Assembly: GCA_951394045.1 (NCBI GenBank)
Contig: OX595998.1
Span: forward strand, 372,001 to 436,000
Length of the DNA: 64,000 nucleotides
Reading direction: 5' to 3'
DNA from: Nitzschia sp. DOCU1
Lineage: Eukaryota; Bacillariophyta; Bacillariophyceae; Bacillariales; Bacillariaceae
Below, piece by piece: positions 40,384 to 52,039 of this stretch. The translations under genes and the position numbers were made by a program. Within the stretch, counting starts at the first letter, position 1. Every line of letters starts with the position of its first letter. The notes beneath the pieces are model-generated. The model searched no databases. It saw nothing but the letters and a program-made list of their open reading frames with translations, and was not told the origin of the DNA.

Positions 40384-42215
40384 ATGGTTCGCTTCGATTC
40401 ATCTCTCGCTCTTACGACGGTGGCCTGCTTGGTTTGCAGTTCGAACGCGTTTATAACGCCGAGCCACCACCGTGTGTTCGATGTTGCAACGTGCGCTTCT
40501 GACGCGCCTTGCAGACCGGCCCTGTCAACCCAGTTGATGGTTTCAGAGAAGCAAACCAGCGATGAGGAATCGGCTGCCTCTACAGCCGACGATGCAGAAT
40601 TCCACCTGTCGGACCCCGCGCGAACGACGACCCAGTTCTTGAGCGGACTATGGCAACTTATTGCGAGAGGAAATACTCTAGTTCGAGGGGTGAGTAGCGA
40701 TGGGCGACGATAGCTCTTGCCTATAGTTCCCCGACACCATGAACCCATCACGAAAATTTCGTTCTTAACACCTTTCTTTTTTCTGTGAACTAAAAGGAGT
40801 CGTTGACTACGCTTTTTCCCAATATGGCCCCAGAATTCACGCCTCGCTATTTGAACTTGGTGACGGCGCACTTGGATTCCTGTAAAGACGTTTGCGATTA
40901 TTTTGGAATTTCAACTGCTCTGGTGCCCTACGTTTCGAATGGCAGAGTCGAGGGTTTCACCGTCCGATCCTTTCGAAATCCGGATCAAGACCCGGAAAAC
41001 ATGGAATTTGCCTATGATCCATTCTGGGACGATGGAGATGATTGGAACTATGAAGGAATCGACGACGTGATAGAAGCAGGGAAAAGGGCTGGGGGAAAAT
41101 CTGATAATAAAAAATATCCCGAAATTGCGAACAAAATTCCTGACGACGACGAGGAAATTGTCAACATTAGTAAAAAGTGGGTTGGGAAAATTTGCTCTGA
41201 CATGGGAATTTGTCCGTTTACAAGAGGGTCAGACTCCGCTGGACTCCCGATGGGACCAGTCTATTATGCCGTTGATCGGGCGACATCGATGGAAGACATG
41301 TACGCTCGCTATTGGCAAGAAGTGGTCCGAGTCGAGCAGCAGCCGGAACGAGACTTGTCAACGACCTTGTTGATTGCACCCGAATTTTGCATCGACAACG
41401 TGGAAATCTTTGAGAATTTCAGCACTACCTTGACGCAACCACTGTCGGCGTTGGGAGTGGAAGATTTGATTCAATTAGTTTTCTTCCATCCACACTGGTC
41501 CTTTCGAGATGGAGGAGAGCGTGGCGGCGAAGGAGCTGCTGCGAACTATGCACGCCGAAGTCCTTGGCCTATGATTAATATATTGAGAACCAATCAAGTT
41601 CGAGCGGCTCAAAAAGGCATTCCTACAGGTCTCGTCTACAAGCAGAACGAGAAGACCTTGTCTAAGATCGGCGTGGACAAACTGGAAACTATGCTGCGTC
41701 TTCGCGACTGGGGTGAGATAGCCGACGTTAAGGTGGACAGAAGAGACATGGAAGCATTGCGTGTTGCCCGCGACTTTCAAGAGACGGGTATCGTGAAGCC
41801 CGAGGATACATCTTTATTGATGGATGCCACCCCGGCAGTCAACAAATTGGACGGGAAACAAATCGAGCAGGGAGATTTGGTAAATGTCGTGGCCGAGGCA
41901 CTGGAGAAGCGTCTAGGCAAAAGCGGTGGAGGGGTTCAACGGTTGACAGGTCCTGAAACAAGTGCCGCTATCATGGCTAGCGATTTCCTGCTTTCGGAAT
42001 TGGAACGAGTTATTGCCAACGGACCCAAGCGTGCCCCACCTGTCGAGCTAAGTGCTGCTCATAAAGCCATCATGGAAGACTTCGAAGATCCTGCACAAGG
42101 AGACGGCCGAGATGATTTGATGGGCCAAGTGTTGTTTGGCAGGTCTGGCGTGTTGGATGGTGATAAACCTGACGACCATTACGCCAAAGGGATGAATCCG
42201 AATATTTTCTACTAA
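40384..42215 (+). CDS. DUF1415-type protein, plastid-targeted
   Basis: Two exons: 40384-40689 and 40797-42215 (intron 107 bp, GT-AG, phase 0), 574 residues. The N-terminus MVRFDSSLALTTVACLVCSSNAFITP is a signal peptide with a SNAF cleavage context, followed by Ser/Thr-rich sequence, so plastid import is likely. The conserved part (about residues 235-400) has WVGKICSDMGICPFTRGS, a run ending in STTLLIAPEFCIDN, LIQLVFFHPHWSF, and ANYARRSPWPMINILRTNQ. These blocks match the layout I know for DUF1415 (L-G-x-C-P-F ... T-T-L-L ... F-H-P ... N-x-x-x-R-S-P-x-P-M-x-x-L-L-R), a family without assigned biochemistry. The C-terminal about 150 residues are variable. Confidence 0.8.
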
Positions 42216-42390
42216 TGATCTGGAGACTCCGTTTCTACTCGACCTTTTGTCGTTCTCTCTAGAGCCATTAATACGTTATCATAAACCGTCAGCACTCTGG
42301 TTTGCAATAGGTTGCCCCTTGTGTGCATCTGCTATTTTCTTCCTATAGTGTTTAGAAGTCTTGATATTCTAACTCTGTTTGTTCCCACGT

Positions 42391-43196
42391 CTATTCGACC
42401 ATGGCCTGGACTCCAGCACCAAACGACGCATTTGATTCTTCTTGCATCGAAACTAGATCTGATTCTGTTGGCTGTTGTTGTGGTGTCGGCGGCTGTTGTT
42501 GCTGTGCCATAGTCTCCTCTTCGTCCCCCCACGAAATCGGAAACTTGGTGACCCGTGGCTTGTCTGCCAATATTTGCCGTTGAATGTGTTGGAGAGGAAT
42601 CGGATTGGGTAATTGAACGGGTTTCTCTTCTTTTCCTCCTTCTTCGGCCTCCATGGCTCCATTTTCGATATTTTCTTTCGGAGGAGGGGGGGCATTCGGG
42701 TCATGATATTCATTGTTGACATAGTAGCCGACGCGAACGAACTCCCGTTCCTTGTAACTACAGGTTACCAGTACGACCGTGACGCCCAGCAAGTCTTCCT
42801 GGGCCAACTGGGAAGGATCGGGCGCGTCGGCTTGCAAGACAAATTTATTCACACCCACCGGTACGGGTCCCACCAAAATTTCATCCAAGACTTGGTCGCG
42901 ACTGGCGTCTTGAGCGGAACCCACGTAAAGGACCTTCCATTCTAAATCTAAACCCAGGACCGCGTGAGAAATGAGCGATACAGTGTCTATCGTCCCTCTT
43001 TATTCTTACCATCATCCAGTTCTTGTAAGCATTCGAAGGTAATTTCGAATTGAAATGGATTCGTAAAACAGGTCGGGTTGTCGAGAACGACCTAACATCA
43101 CACAGCGGGAAACAGGTGTTGGAAATCCGGCTGGCTTATGATTTATTCTCACCCCAGCATAGCACTTACCATGTTGACAACGTTGACGAGAGCCAT
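42391..43196 (-). CDS. ASF1: Histone chaperone ASF1
   Basis: Predicted 221 residues in three exons: 43196-43170, 43091-43010, 42947-42391, GT-AG with matching phases. Exon 1 is only nine codons (MALVNVVNM). The protein follows the ASF1 core closely: VVLDNPTCFTNPFQFEITFE, LEWKVLYVGSAQD, DQVLDEILVGPVPVGVNKF, FVLQADAPDPS, GVTVVLVTCSYKEREFVRVGYYVNNEY and RVTKFPISW. ASF1 binds H3-H4 dimers and hands them to assembly factors in the nucleus. The C-terminal tail is acidic and Gln/Pro-rich, as in many ASF1 proteins. It is divergently transcribed with NAC-alpha across a 614-bp gap. Confidence 0.95.
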
Positions 43197-43810
43197 GATG
43201 CAGCTTGTGTGCAGGGAAGTAGTATGAAGGTTGAACTGCAGAAATCGAGGTCTCTAGTGCCCTGTGGTGAGTTATGTGAGGGGGGAAAGAATCATGCAAG
43301 GACTAGGAAACGTGCGATGCAGTAGAGACGATTTCAAATCAAGTGCGCGGCGCCAGCTCGAAGCGTTATAAAATATCAAGGATTTGAAAAATGAGTTAAA
43401 GCAACACTTATTTCACTGCCATGCTGAGGCTAAAAACTAATGTAGGAGGCAATGACACGGTCTCTCCTCGGGCGGTCGTCTTCTTTTCCCCATGATTTTA
43501 TTTGTCGCCTGCGTTCTCCCAATGCGGGGTGGCATTGAAAATCGGGTCCATCAAAACCTTCGCCCCTACACTATATACACAGACACACCCAAAATACCGA
43601 CAAACGAGCGCTGCGCTGGAACCCCCTGCCTGCGAGCCGCACAACCAATTGCGGGACACGGACGGACGTAGCTAGTAGTACCGGTAAGCGGTATATCATG
43701 TGCCACCAGAAAGCTGGGATGATGGGTAACCATGGGCGGTTGCAGAATCATTGATGCAATCATAGCACGTTTCTAGCACCCCCGTTTACCTTTGAAACCA
43801 AGTCCCCACC
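43197..43810. promoter_or_regulatory. Divergent promoter region shared by ASF1 and NAC-alpha
   Basis: 614 bp between two start codons on opposite strands. No TATA-like element is convincingly placed. The NAC-alpha transcript must begin here because its first exon has only three codons. Confidence 0.5.
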
Positions 43811-44552
43811 ATGCCCGAGGTAAGAACATCATGTAAAAGGGCGGGCAGCGTGTTAGTTGTCCTGTTTGGACTCGGTGGATCTTCGTTTCTTCGTCGAAGA
43901 TTCACCAGAACTGTCCAGAGTAGGGGGTGACTTCGTCCCATCGATTTCGAGTCAGATCATCTTACACTTGTTTCCGTCGTCCAATTCCTAGATTGAAGAA
44001 GTTGATGACGATATTCCCGAGTTGGAGGAGCAAGTCCCTGACTTGGAAGCCGCCGCAGATCCCGCGGGTGGCATGGACATGCCTTCCATGGGCGAAGATG
44101 GTGCCTCCAAGCAAAATCGCAATGAAAAGAAATCCCGCAAGGCCATGCAAAAGCTTGGTATGCGCCCCGTCCCTGGCGTCTTGCGTGTAACCGTCAAGAA
44201 ATCAAAAAATGTCTTGTTTGTCATCAACAGACCAGACGTCTTCAAAAGTCCTACGGCCGATACTTATGTTGTATTTGGAGAAGCCAAATCCGAAGATTCT
44301 ACCGGTGCCAGTCAAGCAGCCGCTGCAAAGCAATTCCGTCCGCCGCAAGCGCCCGAAATGGCGCCAGCTGCACCCGCTGCACCTGCGGCCCCGGAAGCGA
44401 CCGAAGACGAAGAAGTCGATGAGACGGGCGTCGAGGCAAAGGATATTGAGTTGGTCATGTCGCAAGCCGGTTGTACTCGGGCCAAGGCGGTAAAGGCTCT
44501 CAAGGAAAACGATGGCGACTTGGTGAATTCGATTATGAGCCTGACAAAATAA
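43811..44552 (+). CDS. Nascent polypeptide-associated complex subunit alpha
   Basis: Two exons: 43811-43819 (Met-Pro-Glu only) and 43992-44552, intron 172 bp, 189 residues. The acidic N-terminus ([19 protein letters not shown]) precedes the NAC domain with [38 protein letters not shown] and TYVVFGEAK. An Ala/Pro-rich linker leads to a C-terminal UBA domain ([19 protein letters not shown]...DLVNSIMSL), the hallmark of the alpha subunit. It dimerises with the beta subunit and binds ribosomes to protect nascent chains. The length matches the family. Confidence 0.95.
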
Positions 44553-44958
44553 GGAATTCGATTATACTAGTTGTTGATTCTACCAGTTGAGATGGTATTT
44601 GGCTACTCTAATTGTTCGATGAAATTGAATTTGGTAGCGACCCACCATCAGAGGCCCGAAAGAGTAATGCGATCCACTTGCGCACCAAGGGTTTTCGTCG
44701 AACCAAGTAGGAAAGACAACAGGGTGTCTCGTCATCATCGCTTACAGTTCGAGTCTCGTCTTGGCACTGAATGAAGCACCGCTGTTTGCTACCATTTCGA
44801 AGCTTTCCCAACCTCATTCCACGCACAAAAGCAAAATAAGTGATACACAGGAATGAAAAGGGAACATAAGTCGAAGCTTTAAGTTGCCCTATTCATGACA
44901 ATTGTTTAAGTTTCCATTCCGCGTTTTAACAATGGTGGAGTCCGCATCCCTGCCCAAT
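44553..44958. other. Convergent 3' spacer between NAC-alpha and the kinase gene
   Basis: 406 bp holding two 3' ends; no gene or repeat recognised. Confidence 0.45.
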
Positions 44959-46513
44959 TTATTCTGCGATCTGCTCTAATTCCCCACTTCCTTTTTTGAA
45001 CTCTGCACTGTTGATCGATGCCAAAGTACTTCCCTTTGCACCCCTAAAGACAAAGGTGGATCGTCGTCTTTGATGTTCAAGTCCGTCTGCATTTCCGTCG
45101 CGCACTCGTACACACTCATTTCTCAAAATTTTGTAGATCTGCGTAAAATTGGGGCGCTCCGAAATTTCTTTGGACCAGCTACGGCGCATCAATGATTTGA
45201 TAGGCACGGGCCAAGACTCTTGGACAAATGGGCGCTTGTTTTCTCCGTTCCAAACCCGTTCCCGCATACTCTTCATTCCATACACTTCAAAGGGGGTCTT
45301 GTCGGAATACATTTGCCAAAACATGATGCCGAAAGAATATGTATCGCACAAAGAATTGTAGGGCTGTTCGTTAGCGACTTCGGGGGCCTGCTCGGCGGAC
45401 GATGGACCAAAGAACATTAGAGATGCAAGTGCCGGCCGAAGTTTTCGTTCCCGCGCTACATACCATATAACGAGGCGAGCCAGTCATAGCAGTGAGCTTG
45501 TAGAGACCGTCGGAGTCCGGGGTCACGTCAGAGGTAAGCTCTCTGGCCAAACCGAAGTCGAAGATTTTGACGTCGTCACGCTGCAGAGGACGAACCGGCA
45601 CTGTCAGAATCGCACGAGGCAGCCAACTCAAGCAAAGTAATCCAATACGTACAATATCAAATCCCACATTCTCGGGCTTCAAATCACGATACAATATCTT
45701 GCGACTATGTAAGTGTCCAAGGGCGGCGCACAGATCAAAAGCGGCCACCAGTTTTTCCTCCAAGATATCCTTCTTTTTGTTTCCTTTGCGGTCGAAAATG
45801 GCGCCTCCCAGGCCAGTGTTGCGCTTGCCACGTTTAACCCACTTTTCCATTCGATGCTCCATGGTGTCGTACAGACGATCCATCACAATGAAATAAGTTT
45901 CATCGAACGGGCTAACTTGGGCGCACGCCCGCATTTTGATAATATTCGGGTGTTCTATGTCGCTCAAAGCTCGCGTTTCTGTAGCCATGTCCATGATCGC
46001 CTTTTCAGGGCAGCCCACGTCCCAGGATATTTAGGAGGACGAGGAAGGTGAGCTACTACAAAATACGTGGTGGAAGGCGTCTGAAGCATAATTACCACAC
46101 TGTACCTGGATGAAAGTAGGCGGATCTGCGATAACGCTCGGGCTGAGCATTTTTGCCGCATAACGAGCATCGCCACCCTTTCGAATGCAATGTTCCGCGA
46201 TAAACTGACGCGATTCCATGGTACCAGGAGCGGCTTCTTCATCGTCGTCAGATCCGGCTTTGGCGGCTTTTCCAGCTTCAAAACCCCGAACTTCGTAGAC
46301 CGTACCGAAACCCCCTTTGCCCAAAACTTTACCCAACGCAACTTCGCTAACTTGAAACTGAGGAAAGGTGCCCGATTTATCTTGGATTTCCGAGTTGGCG
46401 AAGGTCTTCGTAATTTGCTTTTCAGCATAAACTTTGCCGGCATTCCGGAGCGCAACTTTTTGATCCAACGAAGCTGCGTTACTACTCGTACTGCTTGCCT
46501 TTGGAGCTGTCAT
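44959..46513 (-). CDS. Protein kinase (TKL-like)
   Basis: Four exons: 46513-46106, 46000-45653, 45580-45464, 45387-44959; introns of 105, 72 and 76 bp are GT-AG and keep phase 0; predicted 433 residues. Start at ATG 46513 (MTAPKASSTS). Catalytic features in order: glycine loop GKGGFGTVYEV, ARYAAKML lysine, an alpha-C region with TRALSDIEHPNIIKM, YRDLKPENVGF, VKIFDFGLAREL, SPRYM-APEVANEQ (joined across intron 3), CDTYSFGIMFWQM and RPNFTQIYKIL. All catalytic residues are present. The RPxFxxI ending and SFGIMFWQM resemble tyrosine-kinase-like Ser/Thr kinases; diatoms have a large family of this kind. The substrate is unknown. The C-terminal about 45 residues are basic and low complexity. Confidence 0.85.
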
Positions 46514-47433
46514 GGTAGCTGAGACTAAGGGCGGGTCGGCAAGGACGGGTGTAAGAGCATCTAGAGTAGCTGAGAAGCTACTTCGACGAAAGGAACGTTC
46601 CCAGCAAACGAAAGATTTGCGGGCCGACCTGCGTCGCAAGAGCTTGTTGAAGGAATGCCTGACTAACTGTACTTTTAGGCATAGCTATTCATTATGTTAA
46701 TACATATTTATAATATTTTTCCCGCCAAATCCAAAGGTCGCACAGACGTTGAAACGGAAAGCACATGCCTCGAACACCGGCGATCGGCACGTGCCTCTTT
46801 CGTCGCCAGTGCGCCAAATCTGGCCCGGCCCCTACATTTTGAACCTGCGCAAACCCTAGTGGCGAATAAGATTCTTTCGTTATCAACATCTAAATGAATG
46901 AATATCTGAAATACCCCCAAGCGTTTCAACGGAGCCAAAATGTGCCACCAAGTGCGCAGCGAGTCGTTTTCGCGAAAATTTTTGGATACACATTCGGCGC
47001 GTGTGGTTGTTGCCGTACCTGGTATGATACCAGGTAAAGAGAAATTTTAGCCATCGTGGCCGGCGATGGCCCGCTCGCCCGCAACGCCCCACTTACAAGA
47101 CTCTTTTGTGTAGAAGATAGTGGTCGTTGTGCGTGCAGCAGCGGCACCGCCATCGGCCTTCATTAGGACCCACCATTGAGGTCGTTGTGGTGTTTGTGGA
47201 GTTAGTGATCGTCGTTCCTTTTGGTGGTTCTCGTGGTGCTGCCACTGTAGGTTGAATCTGGAGGACGTGTTCCACGCAACCCTTCGGTAGTGTAGTTGGA
47301 AGAGTTTTGGCGGGTGCTGCTGGGGTAGGCAGATTGCATCATCGCTGAAAGGGACTCTTGAGAGGAGGAGTTTGCACGTGGTTGGCCTCAGGTAGAGTTC
47401 ATTCTGGAGAACGGACTAGAAGTCGCACGCACC
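46514..47433. other. Divergent spacer, 0.9 kb, no gene seen
   Basis: Lies between the kinase start (-) and the next gene (+), so it holds both promoters. The kinase frame stays open a little upstream of its ATG, without another ATG. Confidence 0.4.
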
Positions 47434-48381
47434 ATGAACAACGCGCAGTTTCAGAACCTCTTTGACTCCGTGTGTCGGTGTTTCGGCCACGCGCCAAACA
47501 GTCAAAGCGGTGGTCCCACTGCCTCTGGACTAGGAATCACCTCTTCGAACAGTCTGGAGCACGGGCAGCCGCAGCCCGCGCACAAGACGATCGAAGAGTC
47601 CCACTCGCAAGTCGGCAAGCGAAGAACGAACCGATTAGGACTGCAGGATGAGCAGTGGGACGAACTCTTTGAAAAGGAGACGAAGCGTCCTCCCAAGGCA
47701 AGTCCGCCGAACCAAGGTTCTGCGATGCAAGATCTCAGTACCGCGCAAGCGCTAGCACAGGCAAAGCTCGCAGCAAACCCGCCACGGTACAATCGATCGA
47801 AACGGAAGAGACCCGAAAAGGCACGAGAAGAGATCTTTCGCAGCAAGGATGTCCCGGCAGTGCGACCGACGGCAACCACGAACCAGACTCCGTTTTCTAG
47901 GCTCCTTCACCCGTCCCTTGCCATGTGTTTTGCCACTCCCATACGCGGCACGGAAGACGAACCCGATGAGACGAGGTCAGTGGACAACTCTGACACAAAC
48001 ACGCTCAACACATGCGAGGATACGATTACATCTACCGTGTACTATGAGAACAAGCTGGCGCACATGACGGAAACGAGACCACCTATGCCGCTCTTCAATC
48101 AATTCAAGATTGGACAGAAGGACGAAATTCGAGATATCATGGCGGCCGATTCTCACTCATCGGTGAACATGATTCGATTGTTACAACAGCAACAGCAAAA
48201 GGCAGCCGCGCCGAAAAACGAAGAGGCTCACCGCAAGACAAACGCTCAGCGGCCCTATCGTCAACAACGAGACGAAGAGATGGAAGATGTGCTTCCAGAT
48301 GTTAAGGCCGTGTCAGACTCGTCCGGGTCGGATGGTTCGGTGCGGCACCCTTCATCACGTCGCAAGGTCTATGAAGCATAG
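47434..48381 (+). CDS. Protein of unknown function, Gln/Asn/Arg-rich
   Basis: An intact 315-residue frame (start context CACCATGAA). I do not recognise a domain. Notable blocks are LGLQDEQWDELFEKETKRPP, RYNRSKRKRPEKAREEIFRSKD (basic, possible nuclear signal) and PMPLFNQFKIGQKDEIRDIM, with a Gln run (LLQQQQQKAAA) and an acidic/Ser tail. No signal peptide or membrane segment. Probably largely disordered. Confidence 0.6.
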   Translation: MNNAQFQNLFDSVCRCFGHAPNSQSGGPTASGLGITSSNSLEHGQPQPAHKTIEESHSQVGKRRTNRLGLQDEQWDELFEKETKRPPKASPPNQGSAMQDLSTAQALAQAKLAANPPRYNRSKRKRPEKAREEIFRSKDVPAVRPTATTNQTPFSRLLHPSLAMCFATPIRGTEDEPDETRSVDNSDTNTLNTCEDTITSTVYYENKLAHMTETRPPMPLFNQFKIGQKDEIRDIMAADSHSSVNMIRLLQQQQQKAAAPKNEEAHRKTNAQRPYRQQRDEEMEDVLPDVKAVSDSSGSDGSVRHPSSRRKVYEA

Positions 48382-49261
48382 CATAAGAGTAACTGTGTAC
48401 TGTATCAATAGTCTAGAGAAACCATGAAACTTTTCTTCTAGCGAATGATGTTAGGTGGTGTGGGGAACGCACTTGTCTTGGAAGTTATCAATCAATGAGG
48501 AACAGGATCGGCAGACTCTTCATGGAGATGGTAGAACATAGTGGTTTTTAAAAGCCCAACGACCACCATATCTTCGTTGCGATTTCGTCGCTATCTAATC
48601 GCTCGAGGCTGCTTCGGCAGCACGAACTTGCCTTTTCTTATGCTGCACTGATTATCAGTACCACCTAGAGTCACCTTTGTATTTCGATGTTTACTCACTA
48701 TTGTACTATGCTGTATTTCGTTATATCTAGCCAATTGACTATGGGAATTTGGAAATGTCACCACAATAGACTAGTTGCGGCATCAGAGCTTCATCATCTG
48801 AGGTTCAAAGATTAAGTTTGAAGTGGCGCTGCTCCCACTCCTAATGCCAATGGCGGTAGCAATGAGAGGGTTCCACTTGCCAAAAAGACGAATGTCAGCA
48901 ATAATGGCTATATGGATGGCCAACCGTCGGCCACTTAGCCAGCACTTGGTAGGGTTCTGACAGAACTACGCTGTTTCCGTCCAAAAGAGCCCTCTTTTCA
49001 TGTTTTTTTGGGAATAAACTGCTACTAGTGTTGCTAGTGTATTTATTTGTAGGGAGCTCGGCCTTCGGCATGGGGTTGTACGTGCGAGTGCGTTCGTAGA
49101 AACGACGCTCGACCAGGAGCAAGCGGGTATATGTGCCCGGCACGTGCTCGCATAAAGATAGCGAACGCCGTTGTATCTCGGGTCATTCGCCTTAAGTTCG
49201 ACAAAAGCAGATGTTTGGTCCGTCTAGTCAAAAATCTGAAATTTCAGCCGGCTGAAGTTTC
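48382..49261. other. Spacer leading into the second repeat field
   Basis: No gene recognised. The right part contains a roughly 99-bp segment (48922-49020) related to 51818-51914 and 61272-61368. Confidence 0.45.
48922..49020 (+). repeat. Direct repeat unit, diverged copy
   Basis: Starts AACCGTCGGCCAC and includes GGGTTCTGACAGAACTACGC. Related copies in the same orientation lie at 51818-51914 and 61272-61368. This copy is more diverged than those two, which match each other. The first two copies bracket the inverted-repeat element 49262-51807. Confidence 0.7.
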
Positions 49262-49469
49262 GGCATACCCCCCCTCCGTAGCTAGCTCAAATTTTATGAA
49301 GAAAAAAGGGGGGAAAAGAAGGAAAAGAATTCGAAACCAAATGACCGCCTTTAAACGAGCATAATTACTACCAAACAATGTATTTTAACGACCAATTTTG
49401 CAAGGCAATAAATGGCGTGCCAGCGTGCGCGCATTCATGCCATTGCGGCGTGCCACCATACAGTATGAG
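49262..49469 (+). repeat. Long inverted arm, left
   Basis: Inverted partner of 51599-51807; mostly identical, with scattered substitutions and small indels in the G/C run. Confidence 0.85.
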
Positions 49470-50967
49470 TGCGGATCTTTCAGCCACAAAAACACAATGA
49501 CGGCGTCGACGATTGCAAGTGCTGTAGTAAGTATTTGTTACCGCCGTTTGTTGCAATCGCTCAACCACTCATCGAAGCCTATTCGAGCTGCTTCTCTGGT
49601 TATTACAGCTCGTTTTGGCGGAGAATGGTTCTAATTTCACGAGGCAAGGATTTGATGAAATTCCTCGTCGACCAACGAGGTTGTTGATGCGGTTATCGCT
49701 CGTTAGAGGACGATTCAGAAGGTACAAACCAGGTAAGTTGTCGTTCGTGTTATTATAGATACGTCTATTGTTTTGGATCTTTTGTAAAGCGCTCATTCAT
49801 GACGCTAACGCCGCCTTTATTTTTATGCATCTTTGTCTTCTGGCTCATCTTCGGATGCCATCACGACGCTGCCTTTGGTTTGCCGATCAATTTCAAAGAC
49901 ACTGGAAAGGACACTGGAGACGATGGAAAGGTCGTGGGACTCTACAATCAAACATCTTGGTGGTACCATCGTCGGCTCTTAGCGGGATGCTCTTGAACGC
50001 CTGCGACTGTCTTGTTAGACAATGGTCAATTTTCGAAAAAGAATGTTCTACAATCATTCCGGCGGGGTTTCTAGGGTGGTGGCAGTCTTCCAATATTCCT
50101 CTTTTGCGGGTACTGCAAGTGGTATGAATAGCACATCCCGCTTTTGATGTAGAACGACTCGTACTATTGGGGCAGTCAGAGAGCTTGGGATGAGTGAACA
50201 ACAAAAACAGCTTTGAGAACCCAATAGAGGACAAATTATAATCAAATAGTTATTTTTTGTAGACCTCTAAATGTAGAAACGTCTTAGAATAGGAATAGCG
50301 AGACGAAGTGTGATGTGATATCGATTTTGATCGTATCATACAGTGCACTTATCACACGACAATCACTAATATTGTAGATGACGGCGAAAAAAAGGTTTGT
50401 CTTTGTAGTTCTGAATGAAATTTGCCCAGTTCAAACCCTGAAGGAACATCGGGTGCTTTCTTGTTCTTGGCCCCCCATCTTCCAGCCCAAGTAGTTGAGC
50501 CGTGACAAATAATATTTGGATGAGCACAACGTACGCTATTGCCAGCTGTTGAGAGTGGTGGTTCCGGTCCATGGTGAAATAGAATAATAAAATAGAACCT
50601 TGACTGTTGATTGTTGGCTGTAGTTGCTGTCCGGCAACGCAAAGCTTAAAATTAAATCGTCTTCAAATGCTGCAAAATTACAGATGGAAGGAGTTGTTTG
50701 AGTTTGAATGGGTGAAAATGCATGCCGGTGCCCTTTTAGCCCTTTTGAATTGTCCAGAAGTGCAAGGCTTTAAATTGTCTGCAAACGATGCAAACTTACC
50801 GATGGCATGTATTGTTTCATGTATTGTTTGGGTTTGAAAGGGTGAAAGTGAAACGATTGCCGCTCTTTTTCACTTTTGAAGTGTGTGTTATCCGCTTTCG
50901 TGGCGCCGTCACATTTATCGTTTCGCCTGCCGTCAGCTAGAGTCAATTGATTCATTTCTAAGAGTCG

Positions 50968-51231
50968 ATGGATTCAATCATTGCGGACCTGGTGCGGACA
51001 AAAAGAGTCCGCAATATTTTCACCCAACTTCGCAGGGAACTCACCATGCTCTACGCTCAGAAAGCAGCAATGCGTGACATCGACACTTACATTTTCATGG
51101 AATCCGTAGAGGCCCACATGGCAACAACACCAACCGACAATCTCCCTCTTCAGAACTGGATCAATCTGAATGAGCCCGCTATCCAGCGAAGCATCCGGGC
51201 TCACAATGCACTGCCAGCACCCCCCATTTGA
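50968..51231 (+). CDS. Small unknown reading frame inside the inverted-repeat element
   Basis: 87 residues (MDSIIADLVRTKRVRNIF...). Helical composition with no domain I recognise. It overlaps a GCGGAC palindrome at its start. Could be a captured exon or chance frame. Confidence 0.25.
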   Translation: MDSIIADLVRTKRVRNIFTQLRRELTMLYAQKAAMRDIDTYIFMESVEAHMATTPTDNLPLQNWINLNEPAIQRSIRAHNALPAPPI

Positions 51232-51598
51232 CCACTCATCATGGCAACGAAAATAAATACAAAAAGAACAGAAAAAAGACAGAAAAAGGAACACTCCACC
51301 CAAAAAGACAGAAACACCAGAAAATAACCGAACAACAAGCAGAACAAAGAAAAAAGAAAGAAAGAAAAAAAAAAAGGTGGGTGTAAGATAGTTGCAATCC
51401 TCGCAGACTTCAGTCTGCCGGGAACGCGGGTCGACTGCCTAACAGCAGAGCGGCAGCGTTTAATAAATAAGACCTCTTAACCCCCCAGAGTCCGCAATAT
51501 TTTCGTTAGCACTTGCGGACCGAAAAGTCCGCACTTTTGGGCGGGAAAACTGCGATAACGGTCGTTGCGGACCAAAAGTCCGCACGTAAAGAACGAGC

Positions 51599-51807
51599 CT
51601 CATACTGTATGGTGGAACGCCGAAATGGGCATGAATGCGCGCACGCTGGCACGCCATTTATTGCCTTGCAAAATTGGTCGTTAAAATACATTGTTTGGTA
51701 GTAATTATGCTCGTTTAAAGGCGGTCATTTGGTTTCGAATTCTTTTCCTTCTTTTCCCCCCTTTTTTCTTCATAAAATTTGAGCTAGCTACGTGGGGGGG
51801 GTATGCC
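51599..51807 (-). repeat. Long inverted arm, right
   Basis: Partner of 49262-49469. Its outer 37 bp, from CATAAAATTTGAG onward, recur at 61225-61261 as the start of the duplicated block. Confidence 0.85.
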
Positions 51808-51817
51808 ACAACTGGCA

Positions 51818-51914
51818 AACCGTCGGCCACGTAGGTAGCACTTGATAGGGTTCTGACAGAACTACGCTGTTTCCGTGCAAAAGAGCCCATTTTTCGTGTT
51901 ATTTTGGGAATAAA
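51818..51914 (+). repeat. Direct repeat unit, second copy
   Basis: See 48922-49020. It lies immediately right of the inverted-repeat element. Confidence 0.7.
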
Positions 51915-52039
51915 ATGATAGTGTAAAGGAATAAACTGATAGGGTAAAGGAATAAACTGATAGTGTATTGACACAAAGGGGCCGGAAGTGCGAAATTAAA
52001 AAATATATCACCAAAACCTGCCTCGTTTAGCCACAAGAA

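Larger units (their letters stand above)
49262..51807. mobile_element. Long-armed inverted-repeat (foldback-type) element, 2.5 kb, no transposase
   Basis: Arms of about 208 bp at 49262-49469 and 51599-51807 are inverted copies, starting GGCATACCCCCC and including GTAGCTAGCTCAAATTTTAT. The interior has no transposase, so the element is probably non-autonomous. An inverted second copy of part of the interior (about 49470-50365) occurs at about 62591-63488. The interior holds small frames, an apparent splice donor (AGGTAAGT near 49730), two degenerate copies of a roughly 100-bp unit around 50650-50860 and three GCGGAC...GTCCGC palindromes. No clear target duplication. Confidence 0.72.

Noticed and set aside
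51907..51966. CRISPR-like array
   Set aside because: Only three tandem units of about 20 bp without spacers, in a eukaryotic genome; it is a simple tandem repeat.
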